From contig QNFJ01000037.1 of assembly GCA_003646305.1 (NCBI GenBank), forward strand, positions 1 through 13,372: a stretch of DNA of 13,372 bases, written 5' to 3'. Positions within the stretch are counted from its first letter, which is position 1. Every line of letters begins with the position of its first letter. The DNA is from Gammaproteobacteria bacterium (GTDB lineage Bacteria; Pseudomonadota; Gammaproteobacteria; Methylococcales; UBA2780). The position numbers and the translations under genes are program-made. Below the pieces are notes generated by a model. That model made no database searches. It saw nothing but the letters and a program-made list of their open reading frames with translations, and was not told where the DNA came from. Positions 1-8,203 of this stretch are shown here, one piece after another.

Positions 1-517
1 CTTCTGGATGAAAGCAATAAAGCCGGTCTTCGACAATTGGGTTGCCATTCCTGATTTCACTATCTAAACACAACCCGTAACCTGTCTCTTCAAGCAGCTT
101 GAGTTCAAAATAGCGGAGAGCTGCCTCTTGGGAGGCTGATCTATTAAGGGCCTCAAGTGAAGCTTTGTAGTGCAGGTAAAGTGCCGGGTGCGGGTCATGC
201 TTAGTCAACAAAAAAGTCAGCAATTCGTTTAGATAAAAACCACAGAAAACGGCTTTTCCCTGTAACTTTGTCGCCTGATCAATACAGTCAACAGCTGTCA
301 GTGTTTGTAGTTCCGAGCGCCCTTGCCAGGAGAGAGATAATTCTTTAAAAGGCTGCAAATGCGCGGCAGAAGGCGAGTTCTTTTTCCGAACCCCTTTTGC
401 AATCAGCGAGACCTTCCCATAGTCCTGGGAGAAAGCTTCAATAATCAGGCTTGTCTCTCGGTAGGCTCGAGTATGTATTAAATAAGCCGGTTGTGATGAA
501 ACTCTTGAACCACTCAT
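1..517 (-). CDS. recO: DNA repair protein RecO, partial (C-terminus beyond left edge)
   Basis: RecO works in RecFOR recombinational repair, helping load RecA on SSB-coated single-stranded DNA. Reading the minus strand from the ATG at 515-517 gives an open frame of 172 codons to the window edge, with no stop. The start reads MSGSRVSSQPAYLIHTRAYR, followed by ETSLIIEAFSQDYGKVSLIAKGVRK, the typical N-terminal OB-fold of RecO with its conserved Gly-Lys strand and basic GVRK segment. The later helical part (FCGFYLNELL, then LRYFELKLLEETGYG) fits the RecO C-terminal domain. About 60-70 residues are probably missing, judged from the usual 230-240 residue length. The start lies 13 nt after the era stop, matching the common era-recO pairing. 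Identification is confident although only the front part is visible. Confidence 0.93.
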   Translation of the reverse strand, partial: MSGSRVSSQPAYLIHTRAYRETSLIIEAFSQDYGKVSLIAKGVRKKNSPSAAHLQPFKELSLSWQGRSELQTLTAVDCIDQATKLQGKAVFCGFYLNELLTFLLTKHDPHPALYLHYKASLEALNRSASQEAALRYFELKLLEETGYGLCLDSEIRNGNPIVEDRLYCFHPE

Positions 518-530
518 TTAACCAATTCAA

Positions 531-1415
531 TTATCTATCTAAGTACCCAAGGCTCTGCAATGCTCGTTCATTATCAGACCAACCTTTTTTAACCTTCACC
601 CAAAGGCCTAAATAGACTTTTTTGCCCACCAACTGCTCAATATCTATTCGCGCCCTCTGGCCAATTGTTTTAAGCACCTTCCCTTTCTCACCAATAACAA
701 TGGTTTTTTGCCCATCACGCTCCACCCAGATAATGGCCTGGATACGAACCAGTTTCTCACTATCCTCATAACTTTCAATTTCGACCGTTATGGCATGAGG
801 AAGCTCCTGTCCCAACTTTCGGAACAACTTTTCACGAACAATTTCTGATGCAAGAAAACGCTCGGTCCGGTCCGTCACCTGATCTTCTGGATAAAAGGGA
901 ATTCCTTCTGGCAGCAGTTCATAAATAAGCGACTCTAACCTCTCAAGATTGTCACTCTTCAGCGCCGATAACGGGATAATCTCTTTAAATGGAAAACGCT
1001 TTGCAAGCTCATCAACACGCGGAAGAAGCTCATCTTTATCAGCGACTTTATCAATCTTATTTAATGCAAGAATTACGGGGGTTTTAGAGTCTTTCAATTT
1101 CGCTAATATAACCTCATCATTGTCATTCCATTCCTGAATATCGGTGACCCAAACAATAATATCGACATCGAGAATAGACATCGAGGCTGTCCTGTTCATA
1201 TAGCGATTCATTGCCCGCTTTCCACCATGATGAATCCCGGGGGTGTCGACAAAAACAGCCTGCATACTATCGGTTGTTTTTATACCGAGAATCCGGTGCC
1301 TGGTTGTCTGCGGCTTTCTTGATGTAATGCTGAGTTTATAACCTAGCAGGTGGTTCAAAAGTGTAGATTTGCCGACATTAGGTCGACCAATAAGTGCGAT
1401 ATAACCCGTTTTCAT
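531..1415 (-). CDS. era: GTPase Era
   Basis: Era is an essential Ras-like GTPase that binds the 3' end of 16S rRNA and assists 30S subunit maturation at the inner face of the membrane. The 294-residue protein has the usual length. Visible motifs are G1 GRPNVGKS at residues 10-17, the switch segment KPQTTRH around 34-40, G3 DTPG at 57-60, G4 NKID at 119-122 and a G5-like SAL near 150. The C-terminal KH domain is shown by VIGEKGKVLKTIGQRAR near 241-257. The ATG lies 3 nt after the rnc stop, so the two are probably translationally coupled; no strong Shine-Dalgarno sequence is visible. The rnc-era-recO order is classical. Nothing is truncated or unusual. Confidence 0.98.
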   Translation of the reverse strand: MKTGYIALIGRPNVGKSTLLNHLLGYKLSITSRKPQTTRHRILGIKTTDSMQAVFVDTPGIHHGGKRAMNRYMNRTASMSILDVDIIVWVTDIQEWNDNDEVILAKLKDSKTPVILALNKIDKVADKDELLPRVDELAKRFPFKEIIPLSALKSDNLERLESLIYELLPEGIPFYPEDQVTDRTERFLASEIVREKLFRKLGQELPHAITVEIESYEDSEKLVRIQAIIWVERDGQKTIVIGEKGKVLKTIGQRARIDIEQLVGKKVYLGLWVKVKKGWSDNERALQSLGYLDR

Positions 1416-1418
1416 TTT

Positions 1419-2096
1419 TTATGAATCACTATTATTTAGTATCTCAAGCATAGCCAACGCGGCCTCTTGTTCTGCCTTCTTTCTCGATGCACCGTGTCCT
1501 GTTGCCGTCTGCTTTGAAACATAACATTCCACAACAAAAACCTTCTTGTGCGGTAAACCACTCTGCGATTTCAGCTTGTATTCTGGAAGCTCTTTTTTGC
1601 CTCCCTGCTGCAATTCCTGCAAAAGTGTTTTAGGGTCTTTCTCGCCATTAACCAAATTAAGGCCATTAAGTCGAGAGGCGAAAAGCCTTAAAATCCACGC
1701 CTTACCGGCTTCAAAACCCTGATCTTTTAACAATGCCCCCATTAATGCTTCAAGCGCATCAGAAAGAATAGAGTCACGCCGGAAGCCACCACTTTTGAGT
1801 TCCCCTGGTCCGAGTATAAGAAAATCACCCAACGTCAATTCTCTGGCAATATCGGCTAGTGATTTCTGGTTGACCAAAGAGGCTCTTAAGCGGCTCAAAA
1901 TACCTTCATCTGCATCAGGGAATTGCTGATATAGCTGTTCCGCAATCACAAACCCCAGTATAGAATCTCCCAGGAATTCGAGTCGCTCGTTATTGCCGAC
2001 CCCCGTACTGCGGTGACTCAGTGCTGAAATTAAAAGTGTTCGATCGAGAAAGTCGAGGCCAATAATTTTAAGTAATTTATCGGGGCTTTTTACCAA
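1419..2096 (-). CDS. rnc: Ribonuclease III (TTG start)
   Basis: RNase III cleaves double-stranded RNA, processing rRNA precursors and many mRNAs in the cytoplasm. The 225-residue length is normal. The signature NERLEFLGDS occupies residues 36-45 and supplies catalytic Glu40 and Asp44; SDALEALMG supplies Asp113 and Glu116. A double-stranded RNA-binding domain follows from about residue 154 to 222, with GASRKKAEQEAA near its end. The start is TTG at 2094-2096: the same frame meets a TGA at 2109-2111, and no ATG or GTG lies between. A GAGG motif sits about 10 nt upstream, inside the end of the preceding gene, whose stop lies only 2 nt away. Translation is therefore probably coupled to that gene. 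The TTG may keep RNase III levels low, but that is inference. Confidence 0.97.
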   Translation of the reverse strand: MVKSPDKLLKIIGLDFLDRTLLISALSHRSTGVGNNERLEFLGDSILGFVIAEQLYQQFPDADEGILSRLRASLVNQKSLADIARELTLGDFLILGPGELKSGGFRRDSILSDALEALMGALLKDQGFEAGKAWILRLFASRLNGLNLVNGEKDPKTLLQELQQGGKKELPEYKLKSQSGLPHKKVFVVECYVSKQTATGHGASRKKAEQEAALAMLEILNNSDS

Positions 2097-2098
2097 CG

Positions 2099-2461
2099 CT
2101 AACGAACCTCAAAAGAATCATCAAGATGCAAAACCACATCGAGGTTATTCATTAACGTTGCAGTAAAATCATGTGTAACACGCATAGTCACTTTACCTCC
2201 ACCTTTCTTCACCTTGGTCGACTTCATGATCTCACCACCCGGCAAATAATTAATATCAAGTTTCTTTCTAAAAAGTAACTTGATATCAGCGATGCTTTTA
2301 GAAGAAAGGTTCGGCGTTTTTTCAACCGCTGTCATTGCACTTTTGACTTTATAGTAATCCCCATAAAGTGGCCCTACATTTAATGTCAGTAGTGTAAAAA
2401 AACCAATTAGAGCCAGCACAATCAGGGTGCCAATCAGTGTCATTCCATTTTGCTTTTTCAT
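2099..2461 (-). CDS. DUF4845 family pilin-like small membrane protein
   Basis: The biochemical role is unknown. This small protein is regularly found between lepB and rnc in Pseudomonas-like gammaproteobacteria and belongs to the DUF4845 family as I recognise it. The 120 residues begin MKKQNGMTLIGTLIVLALIG: a short basic leader, a Gly-Met junction and a hydrophobic helix up to about residue 31, very like a type IV prepilin. The Glu expected at mature position 5 of a pilin is Gly here, counting Met7 as mature position 1. A polar globular tail follows, with lysine- and glycine-rich KVKKGGGK near residues 83-90. It could be a membrane-anchored protein of the envelope-stress block or a pseudopilin relative. 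GGTGAT just upstream of the ATG is a plausible ribosome binding site. The family assignment is fairly sure, the function is not. Confidence 0.8.
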   Translation of the reverse strand: MKKQNGMTLIGTLIVLALIGFFTLLTLNVGPLYGDYYKVKSAMTAVEKTPNLSSKSIADIKLLFRKKLDINYLPGGEIMKSTKVKKGGGKVTMRVTHDFTATLMNNLDVVLHLDDSFEVR

Positions 2462-2501
2462 CAGATCACCATTTATATAGCTATCGGAATAAAATCCGAA
2501 T

Positions 2502-3278
2502 TTATTTTATGCTTGTTCCAAGTCTTCCAAAATCAATGCCACCATTATCCGAATCAAAATTCATCCAGATCAAAAAAGCTTTACCAACAAGATTCTCTTC
2601 AGGAACCGTTCCCCAGTAGCGACTATCGTTGCTATTGTCACGATTATCACCCATCATGAAATACTGCCCCGCCGGAATCACAAACTCACCCTCTACCGTC
2701 TGTGCACCATTGCGAATCAAGATATTATGCTCAACATCACCTAGCATTTCACTCCACTGCGCTGCGCCGGACATTGTGTCACCCTTGCCTTGCCCAGAGT
2801 AAATGCCTAAAGAGGTCTGCTCCATCAGTTCATTATTAATATAAAGTTTTTTGTTGTAATAGGCGAGATGATCCCCTGGAAGTCCAACAACCCTCTTAAT
2901 ATAGTCTGTTGTGGGATCTTTTGGATATCTGAACACAACGATATCGCCTCGCTCAGGCTGACCCAAGTCGACCACTTTTGTATGAACTGCCGGCAAACGA
3001 ATCCCATAACTGAATTTGTTGACCAAAATAAAATCCCCTATCAACAAAGTTGGCATCATCGAACCTGATGGAATTCTAAAAGGTTCTACCAGGAAAGAGC
3101 GCAAAATAAGTACAAATAGAAGGACAGGAAAAAAAGAGCGGGCGTACTCAACAATAAGCGGCTCTTCTGCATCACCTGCAGCGCGCTTCTCTTTTTTCAC
3201 CTTTAACACATATAGCCCCCAAATAATGGCAGTAGCAAATGTTGCTGTGACTAAAAATGTTTCAAAATCAAAATCCAT
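2502..3278 (-). CDS. lepB: Signal peptidase I
   Basis: LepB is the inner-membrane serine-lysine protease that removes signal peptides from secreted proteins. Two membrane segments are visible, at about residues 7-25 and 48-64, separated by a basic, charged loop (KVKKEKRAAGDAEE), matching the two-helix topology of gammaproteobacterial LepB. The catalytic Ser73 lies in PSGSMMPTLLIGD and the general-base Lys128 in YIKRVVGLPGD. The late box GDNRDNSNDSRYWG is intact near residues 212-225. At 258 residues it is shorter than the 324-residue E. coli enzyme but normal for Pseudomonas-like relatives. It follows lepA by 42 nt, the conserved lepA-lepB pairing. A secretion enzyme next to the sigma-E module fits an envelope-related operon. 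Confidence 0.97.
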   Translation of the reverse strand: MDFDFETFLVTATFATAIIWGLYVLKVKKEKRAAGDAEEPLIVEYARSFFPVLLFVLILRSFLVEPFRIPSGSMMPTLLIGDFILVNKFSYGIRLPAVHTKVVDLGQPERGDIVVFRYPKDPTTDYIKRVVGLPGDHLAYYNKKLYINNELMEQTSLGIYSGQGKGDTMSGAAQWSEMLGDVEHNILIRNGAQTVEGEFVIPAGQYFMMGDNRDNSNDSRYWGTVPEENLVGKAFLIWMNFDSDNGGIDFGRLGTSIK

Positions 3279-3320
3279 ATTTTTCTCGGTAATTATTTTC
3301 TTAATCTATATAACTAAAGC

Positions 3321-5126
3321 TTACTTATCCTTTCCAGCCTGTAGAACTGCAAGAAATGCCTCTTGAGGTATCTCCACACTACCAACCTGCTTCATCCGCT
3401 TTTTACCCGCTTTCTGTTTCTCAAGAAGTTTTCTTTTACGACTAATATCTCCACCGTAGCATTTAGCCGTCACATTTTTCCGGAGTGCTTTGACTGTTGA
3501 ACGGGCGATAACCTTAGAACCAATAGCCGCCTGTATCGCAACCTCAAACATTTGTCGCGGAATAATTTCCTTCATCGTTTCAACGATTTCTCGTCCACGA
3601 CGTTGTGAATTATCGCGATGAATAATCAAAGAAAGCGCATCAACTTTGTCACCATTAATCAGTAGATCCAGTTTAATCAAAGCTGCTTCCTGGAAGCGTT
3701 TGAATTCATAATCAAAAGAGGCGAAGCCTCGGCTAACGGATTTAAGGCGGTCAAAAAAGTCTAACACCACTTCACTTAGCGGCAGTTCATAGGAGAGCGA
3801 AACCTGATTTCCCATGTACTGCATATTTGTCTGCGTACCTCGTTTTTCTATGCAGAGCCCCATCACGTTCCCAAGATACTCCTGTGGGACAAGGATATTC
3901 GCCTCAATAATCGGCTCTCTAAGCTCTTCTATCTCACCCAGTTCTGGCAATTTTGATGGGTTGTCGATAAACAATTTACTACCGTCATTTTTGAGAACTT
4001 CATAAATAACGGTTGGTGCTGTCGTAATTAAATCGAGGTCATATTCCCTTTCAAGACGCTCTTGAATAATCTCCATGTGGAGCATTCCGAGAAACCCGCA
4101 TCTAAAACCAAACCCCAGGGCCTGAGAAGTTTCCGGCTCGAAATTGAGGGAGGCATCATTTAAACGTAACTTATTCAGCGCCTCACGCAGATCTTCATAA
4201 TCATCAGAAGCGACGGGATAAAGCCCTGCAAAAACACGTGGCTGCACAGAATCAAACCCAGGCAAAGGCTCCGCCGCCAGGTTATCTGTGCTGGTTATCG
4301 TATCTCCAACCGGTGCGCCGAAAATATCTTTGATTCCAGCAACAACAAATCCCACCTCACCCGTACCAATCTGGTCAAGCTCTGTTCTTTTTGGCGTAAA
4401 AATACCCACCTTCTCGGCCAGGAAAGCTTTCCCCGTGGACATGATCGTAATCTTTTGTTTACGGCGTATCACACCATTCATCACTCGAACCAGAGAGACA
4501 ACACCCAGATAGTTATCAAACCAGGAGTCAATGATAAGTGCCTGTAGCGGCGCATCTGAGTCCCCTTCTGGCGGAGGAATATCGGTTACAATTTGCTCGA
4601 GAAGATCATCAATACCAATACCGCTTTTCGCACTCACTCGTAAAGCGTTATCCGCTGGAACACCGATAATATCCTCAATTTCAGTTACCACCCGTTCAGG
4701 CTCAGCAGAAGGAAGATCGATTTTATTTAGAACCGGAACCACTTCAAGCCCCTGCTCTATCGCTGTATAACAATTTGCAACGCTCTGCGCCTCAACGCCC
4801 TGCGCGGCATCGACGACAAGCAGTGCGCCTTCACACGCCGCTAAAGATCGTGAAACTTCATAAGAAAAATCCACATGACCGGGTGTATCAATAAAATTTA
4901 GTTGGTAGGTCTCACCATTTATTGCCTTGTAATCCAGCGTGACACTCTGCGCTTTAATGGTAATCCCACGCTCTCGCTCAATATCCATTGAATCGAGCAC
5001 CTGACTGTTCATTTCACGATCGCTTAACCCACCGCAAACCTGGATGAAACGATCAGCAATGGTCGACTTGCCGTGGTCAATATGGGCAATAATTGAGAAA
5101 TTCCGGATATGTTTTAAGTCTGCCAC
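3321..5126 (-). CDS. lepA: Elongation factor 4 (LepA), GTG start
   Basis: LepA/EF4 is a ribosome-binding translational GTPase implicated in initiation, 30S biogenesis and back-translocation. The 601-residue length is typical (about 599). The P-loop AHIDHGKS is at residues 14-21, DTPGH follows near 79 and NKIDLP near 133. The EF4-specific C-terminus is visible as the basic CYGGDISRKRKLLEKQKAGK segment. The start is GTG at 5124-5126, giving an N-terminus (ADLKHIRNFSIIAHIDHGKS) that matches the family closely. No strong ribosome binding site is seen. The start lies 23 nt after the mucD stop, with no terminator between, so lepA may be co-transcribed with the sigma-E module. All GTPase motifs are present and nothing looks broken. 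Confidence 0.98.
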   Translation of the reverse strand: MADLKHIRNFSIIAHIDHGKSTIADRFIQVCGGLSDREMNSQVLDSMDIERERGITIKAQSVTLDYKAINGETYQLNFIDTPGHVDFSYEVSRSLAACEGALLVVDAAQGVEAQSVANCYTAIEQGLEVVPVLNKIDLPSAEPERVVTEIEDIIGVPADNALRVSAKSGIGIDDLLEQIVTDIPPPEGDSDAPLQALIIDSWFDNYLGVVSLVRVMNGVIRRKQKITIMSTGKAFLAEKVGIFTPKRTELDQIGTGEVGFVVAGIKDIFGAPVGDTITSTDNLAAEPLPGFDSVQPRVFAGLYPVASDDYEDLREALNKLRLNDASLNFEPETSQALGFGFRCGFLGMLHMEIIQERLEREYDLDLITTAPTVIYEVLKNDGSKLFIDNPSKLPELGEIEELREPIIEANILVPQEYLGNVMGLCIEKRGTQTNMQYMGNQVSLSYELPLSEVVLDFFDRLKSVSRGFASFDYEFKRFQEAALIKLDLLINGDKVDALSLIIHRDNSQRRGREIVETMKEIIPRQMFEVAIQAAIGSKVIARSTVKALRKNVTAKCYGGDISRKRKLLEKQKAGKKRMKQVGSVEIPQEAFLAVLQAGKDK

Positions 5127-5149
5127 GCTGTTATTTTCTACTCTCTAAA

Positions 5150-6565
5150 TCAATTAGTTACTTTTAAAGCTAAAAACAGAGGATTTCCATTGCGCTGAAT
5201 AAGCAGTGCAACCGATGTGCCCGCTTTCAACTTTGCGGTAATCTCTCTAAACGCCACGCTATTTTTGATCGCATGACCCTGTACCTTTAAAATTATATCG
5301 CCCACACGAATGCCGGCAGTTAACGCATCACCTTGTTCAATTTTTTCGACCCGTACGCCTTCGCCGCTTAACTCGGTATCTTTAAGTTCTTCTGCTGTTA
5401 AATCGACGACAGCAACCCCGATACGACTCATTTTCGACTGTTTATTGGCCTGCACACTGCCAGAATCGGCTATTTGTTCGGGTAAAGCTGCTATTTTAAC
5501 CTGCAAACGGATTGTTTTACCGCCTCGAATCACTTTAACTTCTGCTTTTTTGTCAACGGGGCTTTTCCCAACCAGTGGCGGCAAGGTTGAAGAGCGGTCA
5601 ACTTCACTTCCGTTAAATTCAATAATCACATCACCAACTTGAATTCCACCCCGATCAGAAGGGCTGTCAGGAACAACCTGAGAAACCAATGCACCATATG
5701 GCCGTTCCATTCCGAACGACTCTGCTAACTCGCGTGTCACATCCTGAATCAGCACTCCGAGCCAACCACGCGTCACATGACCATTACGCTTAATCTGCTC
5801 GACAACATTCAGCGCCATGTCGACTGGTATTGCGAACGATAAGCCCATAAAACCACCTGTGCGACTAAAGATCTGCGAGTTAATGCCCACTACTTCGCCA
5901 TCCATATTGAAAAGTGGACCTCCCGAGTTACCCGGATTGATCGCCACATCGGTTTGAATAAAAGGAATATAATTCTCGCTCGGCAAACTGCGCCCTTTCG
6001 CGCTCACGATACCTGCTGTGACACTATGGTCAAAACCAAACGGAGAACCGATTGCCAGAACCCAGGCCCCCACTTTTAGTTTCTTTACAGAGCCAAACTT
6101 AACAACCGGCAACTTTGTCGCATCAATTTTTAGAAGAGCGATATCGCTCTTTTCATCACTTCCAACCAGCTCTGCAATTAATTCACGCCGATCCTGAAGA
6201 CGAACCACAATCTCATCGGCATTCTTAACCACGTGGTGATTGGTAATCAGATAGCCATCTTTTGAAATAATAAAACCAGAACCGAGGGATTTACCCTGGC
6301 GCGGCATCCCCCCGCCCCTTTTGTCCAGAAAATGCTTAAACAGATCATTTAACGGTGAGTCATCTGGAAGCTCAAGACCCTTTGGAAGCTGAAGCTGAGA
6401 GACACTTTCCCGCGCCTTCTGAGTTGTACTGATATTCACAATTGCTGCACTATTTTCTTCAACTAAATGAGTGAAATCAGGCAGTGATCCTGCGTAAGAA
6501 ATACTTGAAATAGTCACCAAATAGAAGAGCGTAACGAGATAAAACGGTTGGATTTTCTTGTACAT
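5150..6565 (-). CDS. mucD: Periplasmic serine protease/chaperone of the DegP (MucD) family
   Basis: DegP/MucD proteins degrade or refold misfolded proteins in the periplasm and help limit sigma-E activation. The 471-residue protein starts with a signal peptide (hydrophobic residues 8-22, probable cleavage after SYA at residue 25). The trypsin-like domain carries His111 (TNHHVV), Asp141 (KSDIALLK) and Ser214 (NPGNSGGPL), a complete catalytic triad. Two PDZ domains follow, roughly residues 262-350 and 385-465, with GWLGV and GVAV as carboxylate-binding-loop-like elements. An AAGGAG ribosome binding site (6572-6577) sits 6 nt before the ATG, the best one in the block. It follows rseC, as mucD follows mucC in Pseudomonas. 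The name mucD rests on this position; degP would describe the same family. Confidence 0.95.
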   Translation of the reverse strand: MYKKIQPFYLVTLFYLVTISSISYAGSLPDFTHLVEENSAAIVNISTTQKARESVSQLQLPKGLELPDDSPLNDLFKHFLDKRGGGMPRQGKSLGSGFIISKDGYLITNHHVVKNADEIVVRLQDRRELIAELVGSDEKSDIALLKIDATKLPVVKFGSVKKLKVGAWVLAIGSPFGFDHSVTAGIVSAKGRSLPSENYIPFIQTDVAINPGNSGGPLFNMDGEVVGINSQIFSRTGGFMGLSFAIPVDMALNVVEQIKRNGHVTRGWLGVLIQDVTRELAESFGMERPYGALVSQVVPDSPSDRGGIQVGDVIIEFNGSEVDRSSTLPPLVGKSPVDKKAEVKVIRGGKTIRLQVKIAALPEQIADSGSVQANKQSKMSRIGVAVVDLTAEELKDTELSGEGVRVEKIEQGDALTAGIRVGDIILKVQGHAIKNSVAFREITAKLKAGTSVALLIQRNGNPLFLALKVTN

Positions 6566-6668
6566 ATACAGCTCCTTAACAACAATACAGGCGTAAGCGA
6601 GACACCACTTACACTTAAAATTTCAGATGAAATAAAAATATTCCGGTATGGCAGTAAAACTAAATAGA

Positions 6669-6705
6669 GTGAGGCTTCTCACCTGGCAGCCGAAACTTCT
6701 CTGCC
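6669..6705 (-). terminator. Tandem small stem-loops between rseC and mucD (possible attenuator)
   Basis: Immediately after the rseC stop the minus-strand transcript can form GGCAG/CTGCC (6685-6689 with 6701-6705, 11-nt loop). A second stem, GTGAG/CTCAC, follows (6669-6673 with 6678-6682, 4-nt loop) and then a T-rich but interrupted run. Both stems have only 5 bp, so this is at best a weak terminator or processing site. It is the only candidate break inside the block and lies in the largest internal gap (142 bp). I found no convincing promoter in the remainder of that gap. Confidence 0.35.
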
Positions 6706-6707
6706 AC

Positions 6708-7154
6708 TCAAAGCTTACGGATAATAACCGGGTTGAAACGATCTACGTTTTGCCCCCATAAGAAGTTCTTTTTCAGCAGAAGAAAGCTAAGGGCAAAACC
6801 AGTCACCGCAAAAAACAGACTAACCAGCTCAGTTTCTTTAAAGTTTAAAGCCTCTGCTACCTGGTTACCCACCATCCCAAAAAGAAAAAACATCAGCAGC
6901 GGCAGAATATAAACACTAAGCGCCCCCCAAAGCATTGCAGACTCCTCAATCCCAATCAAAACCTGATCACCCGGATTCAGAGACAGATCACTTTGTACCG
7001 TTAATTCGACCTCTTTATTACCCATAAAGCGCCCAAGCACAGAGGTACCGCATGATGACTTTTGCACACACCCACCGCAAGATGGCTTCTGATAGCTATC
7101 AAGGATAATAATGTCACCCTGCACAGCTCTAACCACTGCCAGTTCCTCTATCAT
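6708..7154 (-). CDS. rseC: SoxR-reducing/sigma-E regulatory membrane protein RseC (MucC)
   Basis: RseC/MucC is an inner-membrane protein encoded with the sigma-E regulators. It modulates sigma-E activity, and E. coli RseC also takes part in reducing SoxR. The 148-residue protein shows the family layout: a soluble N-terminal part with a cysteine cluster (Cys26, Cys29 and Cys35 in CGGCVQKSSCG), the motif GDQVLIGI before the membrane, then two helices at about residues 73-95 and 109-127 and a short basic tail. The ATG overlaps the rseB stop by four bases (ATGA), so translation is coupled. The cysteine cluster suggests a metal or redox function, consistent with the family. Identification is strong from both sequence and place. 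Confidence 0.94.
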   Translation of the reverse strand: MIEELAVVRAVQGDIIILDSYQKPSCGGCVQKSSCGTSVLGRFMGNKEVELTVQSDLSLNPGDQVLIGIEESAMLWGALSVYILPLLMFFLFGMVGNQVAEALNFKETELVSLFFAVTGFALSFLLLKKNFLWGQNVDRFNPVIIRKL

Positions 7155-8155
7155 TGCCTCTGCCAGCGAATTGCATCAGCCATTAACTTGACTGTTTCAG
7201 CAGGAACTTCACCCATAACGGTCACCAGAAAACCATCAATTGTTCTCATATAGGCATTAACCCCACCAAATGCACCCATTTTTGAAACAGCACTCGGCTG
7301 GCTGTTTTTTTCAACATAGATCGAGACTGAAACCAGACCATCGCTTAGAACCAAGTGCTCAGACTCAGACTCATTTTCAGTTGAAACTTGAAGACTGTGA
7401 GAAGTGATCTCGAATCCGACTGGTAATTCACTGAACCTCCACGCGCTATTCTCTACCTCTTTCTCTCTCTTTTTTAAATGGTGTACCTCTTTAAAATCTC
7501 GCGCATCAATCTGCGAATTAAAATACCTCGGAGATATCTGCTGTTTTAAAGAGATAGAGGTAAAAATCATCTGTTCAATAACTTTTCCGTCTTTACCAAA
7601 CAGTTCATATTTCAAAGGCAATTTAGACTCGCTATCAATCCATATCTTCTGTCCATAACGCAAAGAATCATTGGGTATGATGCTGATTTTTTGTGCTTTC
7701 CTACCGGTCACATAGCCGGTATCAGTCAATATAAAACGGTATTGCCCGCGGTAATTCTTAAAGTTTTTTGGCAGGCGAGCAAACAGAGAGTGCTCATCTG
7801 GCCTGTTGTAATTTGTGATTTTAGTTTTCGACTCAGGGAAATAGCAGGTCACTTTATCCGGCTCTCTAATCACCTCTCTCATCGGCCCGCTCAAAGTGAG
7901 AATGTGTTCTCTCTCAAAACCATCGTAGTTAGCATGCGTAACACGTATTGTTTCAATTTGATTATTCTTTAGATAAGCAACATCGCCCTGAAAATTTTTA
8001 GTCCTCATAGCGCGACTCATTTCCATAAGCCATTCGTGCGCACTGCTCCCATCACTCTTCAGTGGTTTCTCTGAAGCAAGTGAACTCGAAATAAATACTG
8101 ATAAAACAATAAAATGGAGTGATTTCTTGAAAAGAATATTAATATTATCACCCAT
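7151..8155 (-). CDS. rseB: Sigma-E factor regulatory protein RseB (MucB)
   Basis: RseB is a periplasmic protein that binds the anti-sigma factor RseA and shields it from cleavage; it senses mislocalised lipoprotein or lipopolysaccharide signals. The 334-residue protein begins with a basic segment and a hydrophobic stretch (LHFIVLSVFISSSLAS, residues 12-27), a clear signal peptide. The lipid-sensing, LolA-like N-terminal domain follows (about residues 40-220, including GPMREVIRE and the KIWID segment). The smaller C-terminal domain begins near WRFSELPVGF and ends with GFLVTVMGEVPAETV, a typical RseB ending. It lies 48 nt after rseA with only a weak AAAAG ribosome binding site. The stop overlaps the rseC start. 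Length is close to the usual 315-330 residues. Confidence 0.95.
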   Translation of the reverse strand: MGDNINILFKKSLHFIVLSVFISSSLASEKPLKSDGSSAHEWLMEMSRAMRTKNFQGDVAYLKNNQIETIRVTHANYDGFEREHILTLSGPMREVIREPDKVTCYFPESKTKITNYNRPDEHSLFARLPKNFKNYRGQYRFILTDTGYVTGRKAQKISIIPNDSLRYGQKIWIDSESKLPLKYELFGKDGKVIEQMIFTSISLKQQISPRYFNSQIDARDFKEVHHLKKREKEVENSAWRFSELPVGFEITSHSLQVSTENESESEHLVLSDGLVSVSIYVEKNSQPSAVSKMGAFGGVNAYMRTIDGFLVTVMGEVPAETVKLMADAIRWQRQ

Positions 8156-8203
8156 CTTTTAATTGATTAATAACGGACAGCAGCGCATCTCGATAGTAGG
8201 CTA

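Noticed and set aside
2484..2499. Hairpin TCGGA/TCCGA between lepB and the DUF4845 gene
   Set aside because: Only 5 bp of stem, and the minus-strand sequence after it has no U-tract, so it is not supported as a terminator.
3016..3366. 116-codon plus-strand open frame across the lepB start and lepA end
   Set aside because: It overlaps two clearly identified genes on the opposite strand and shows no family features.
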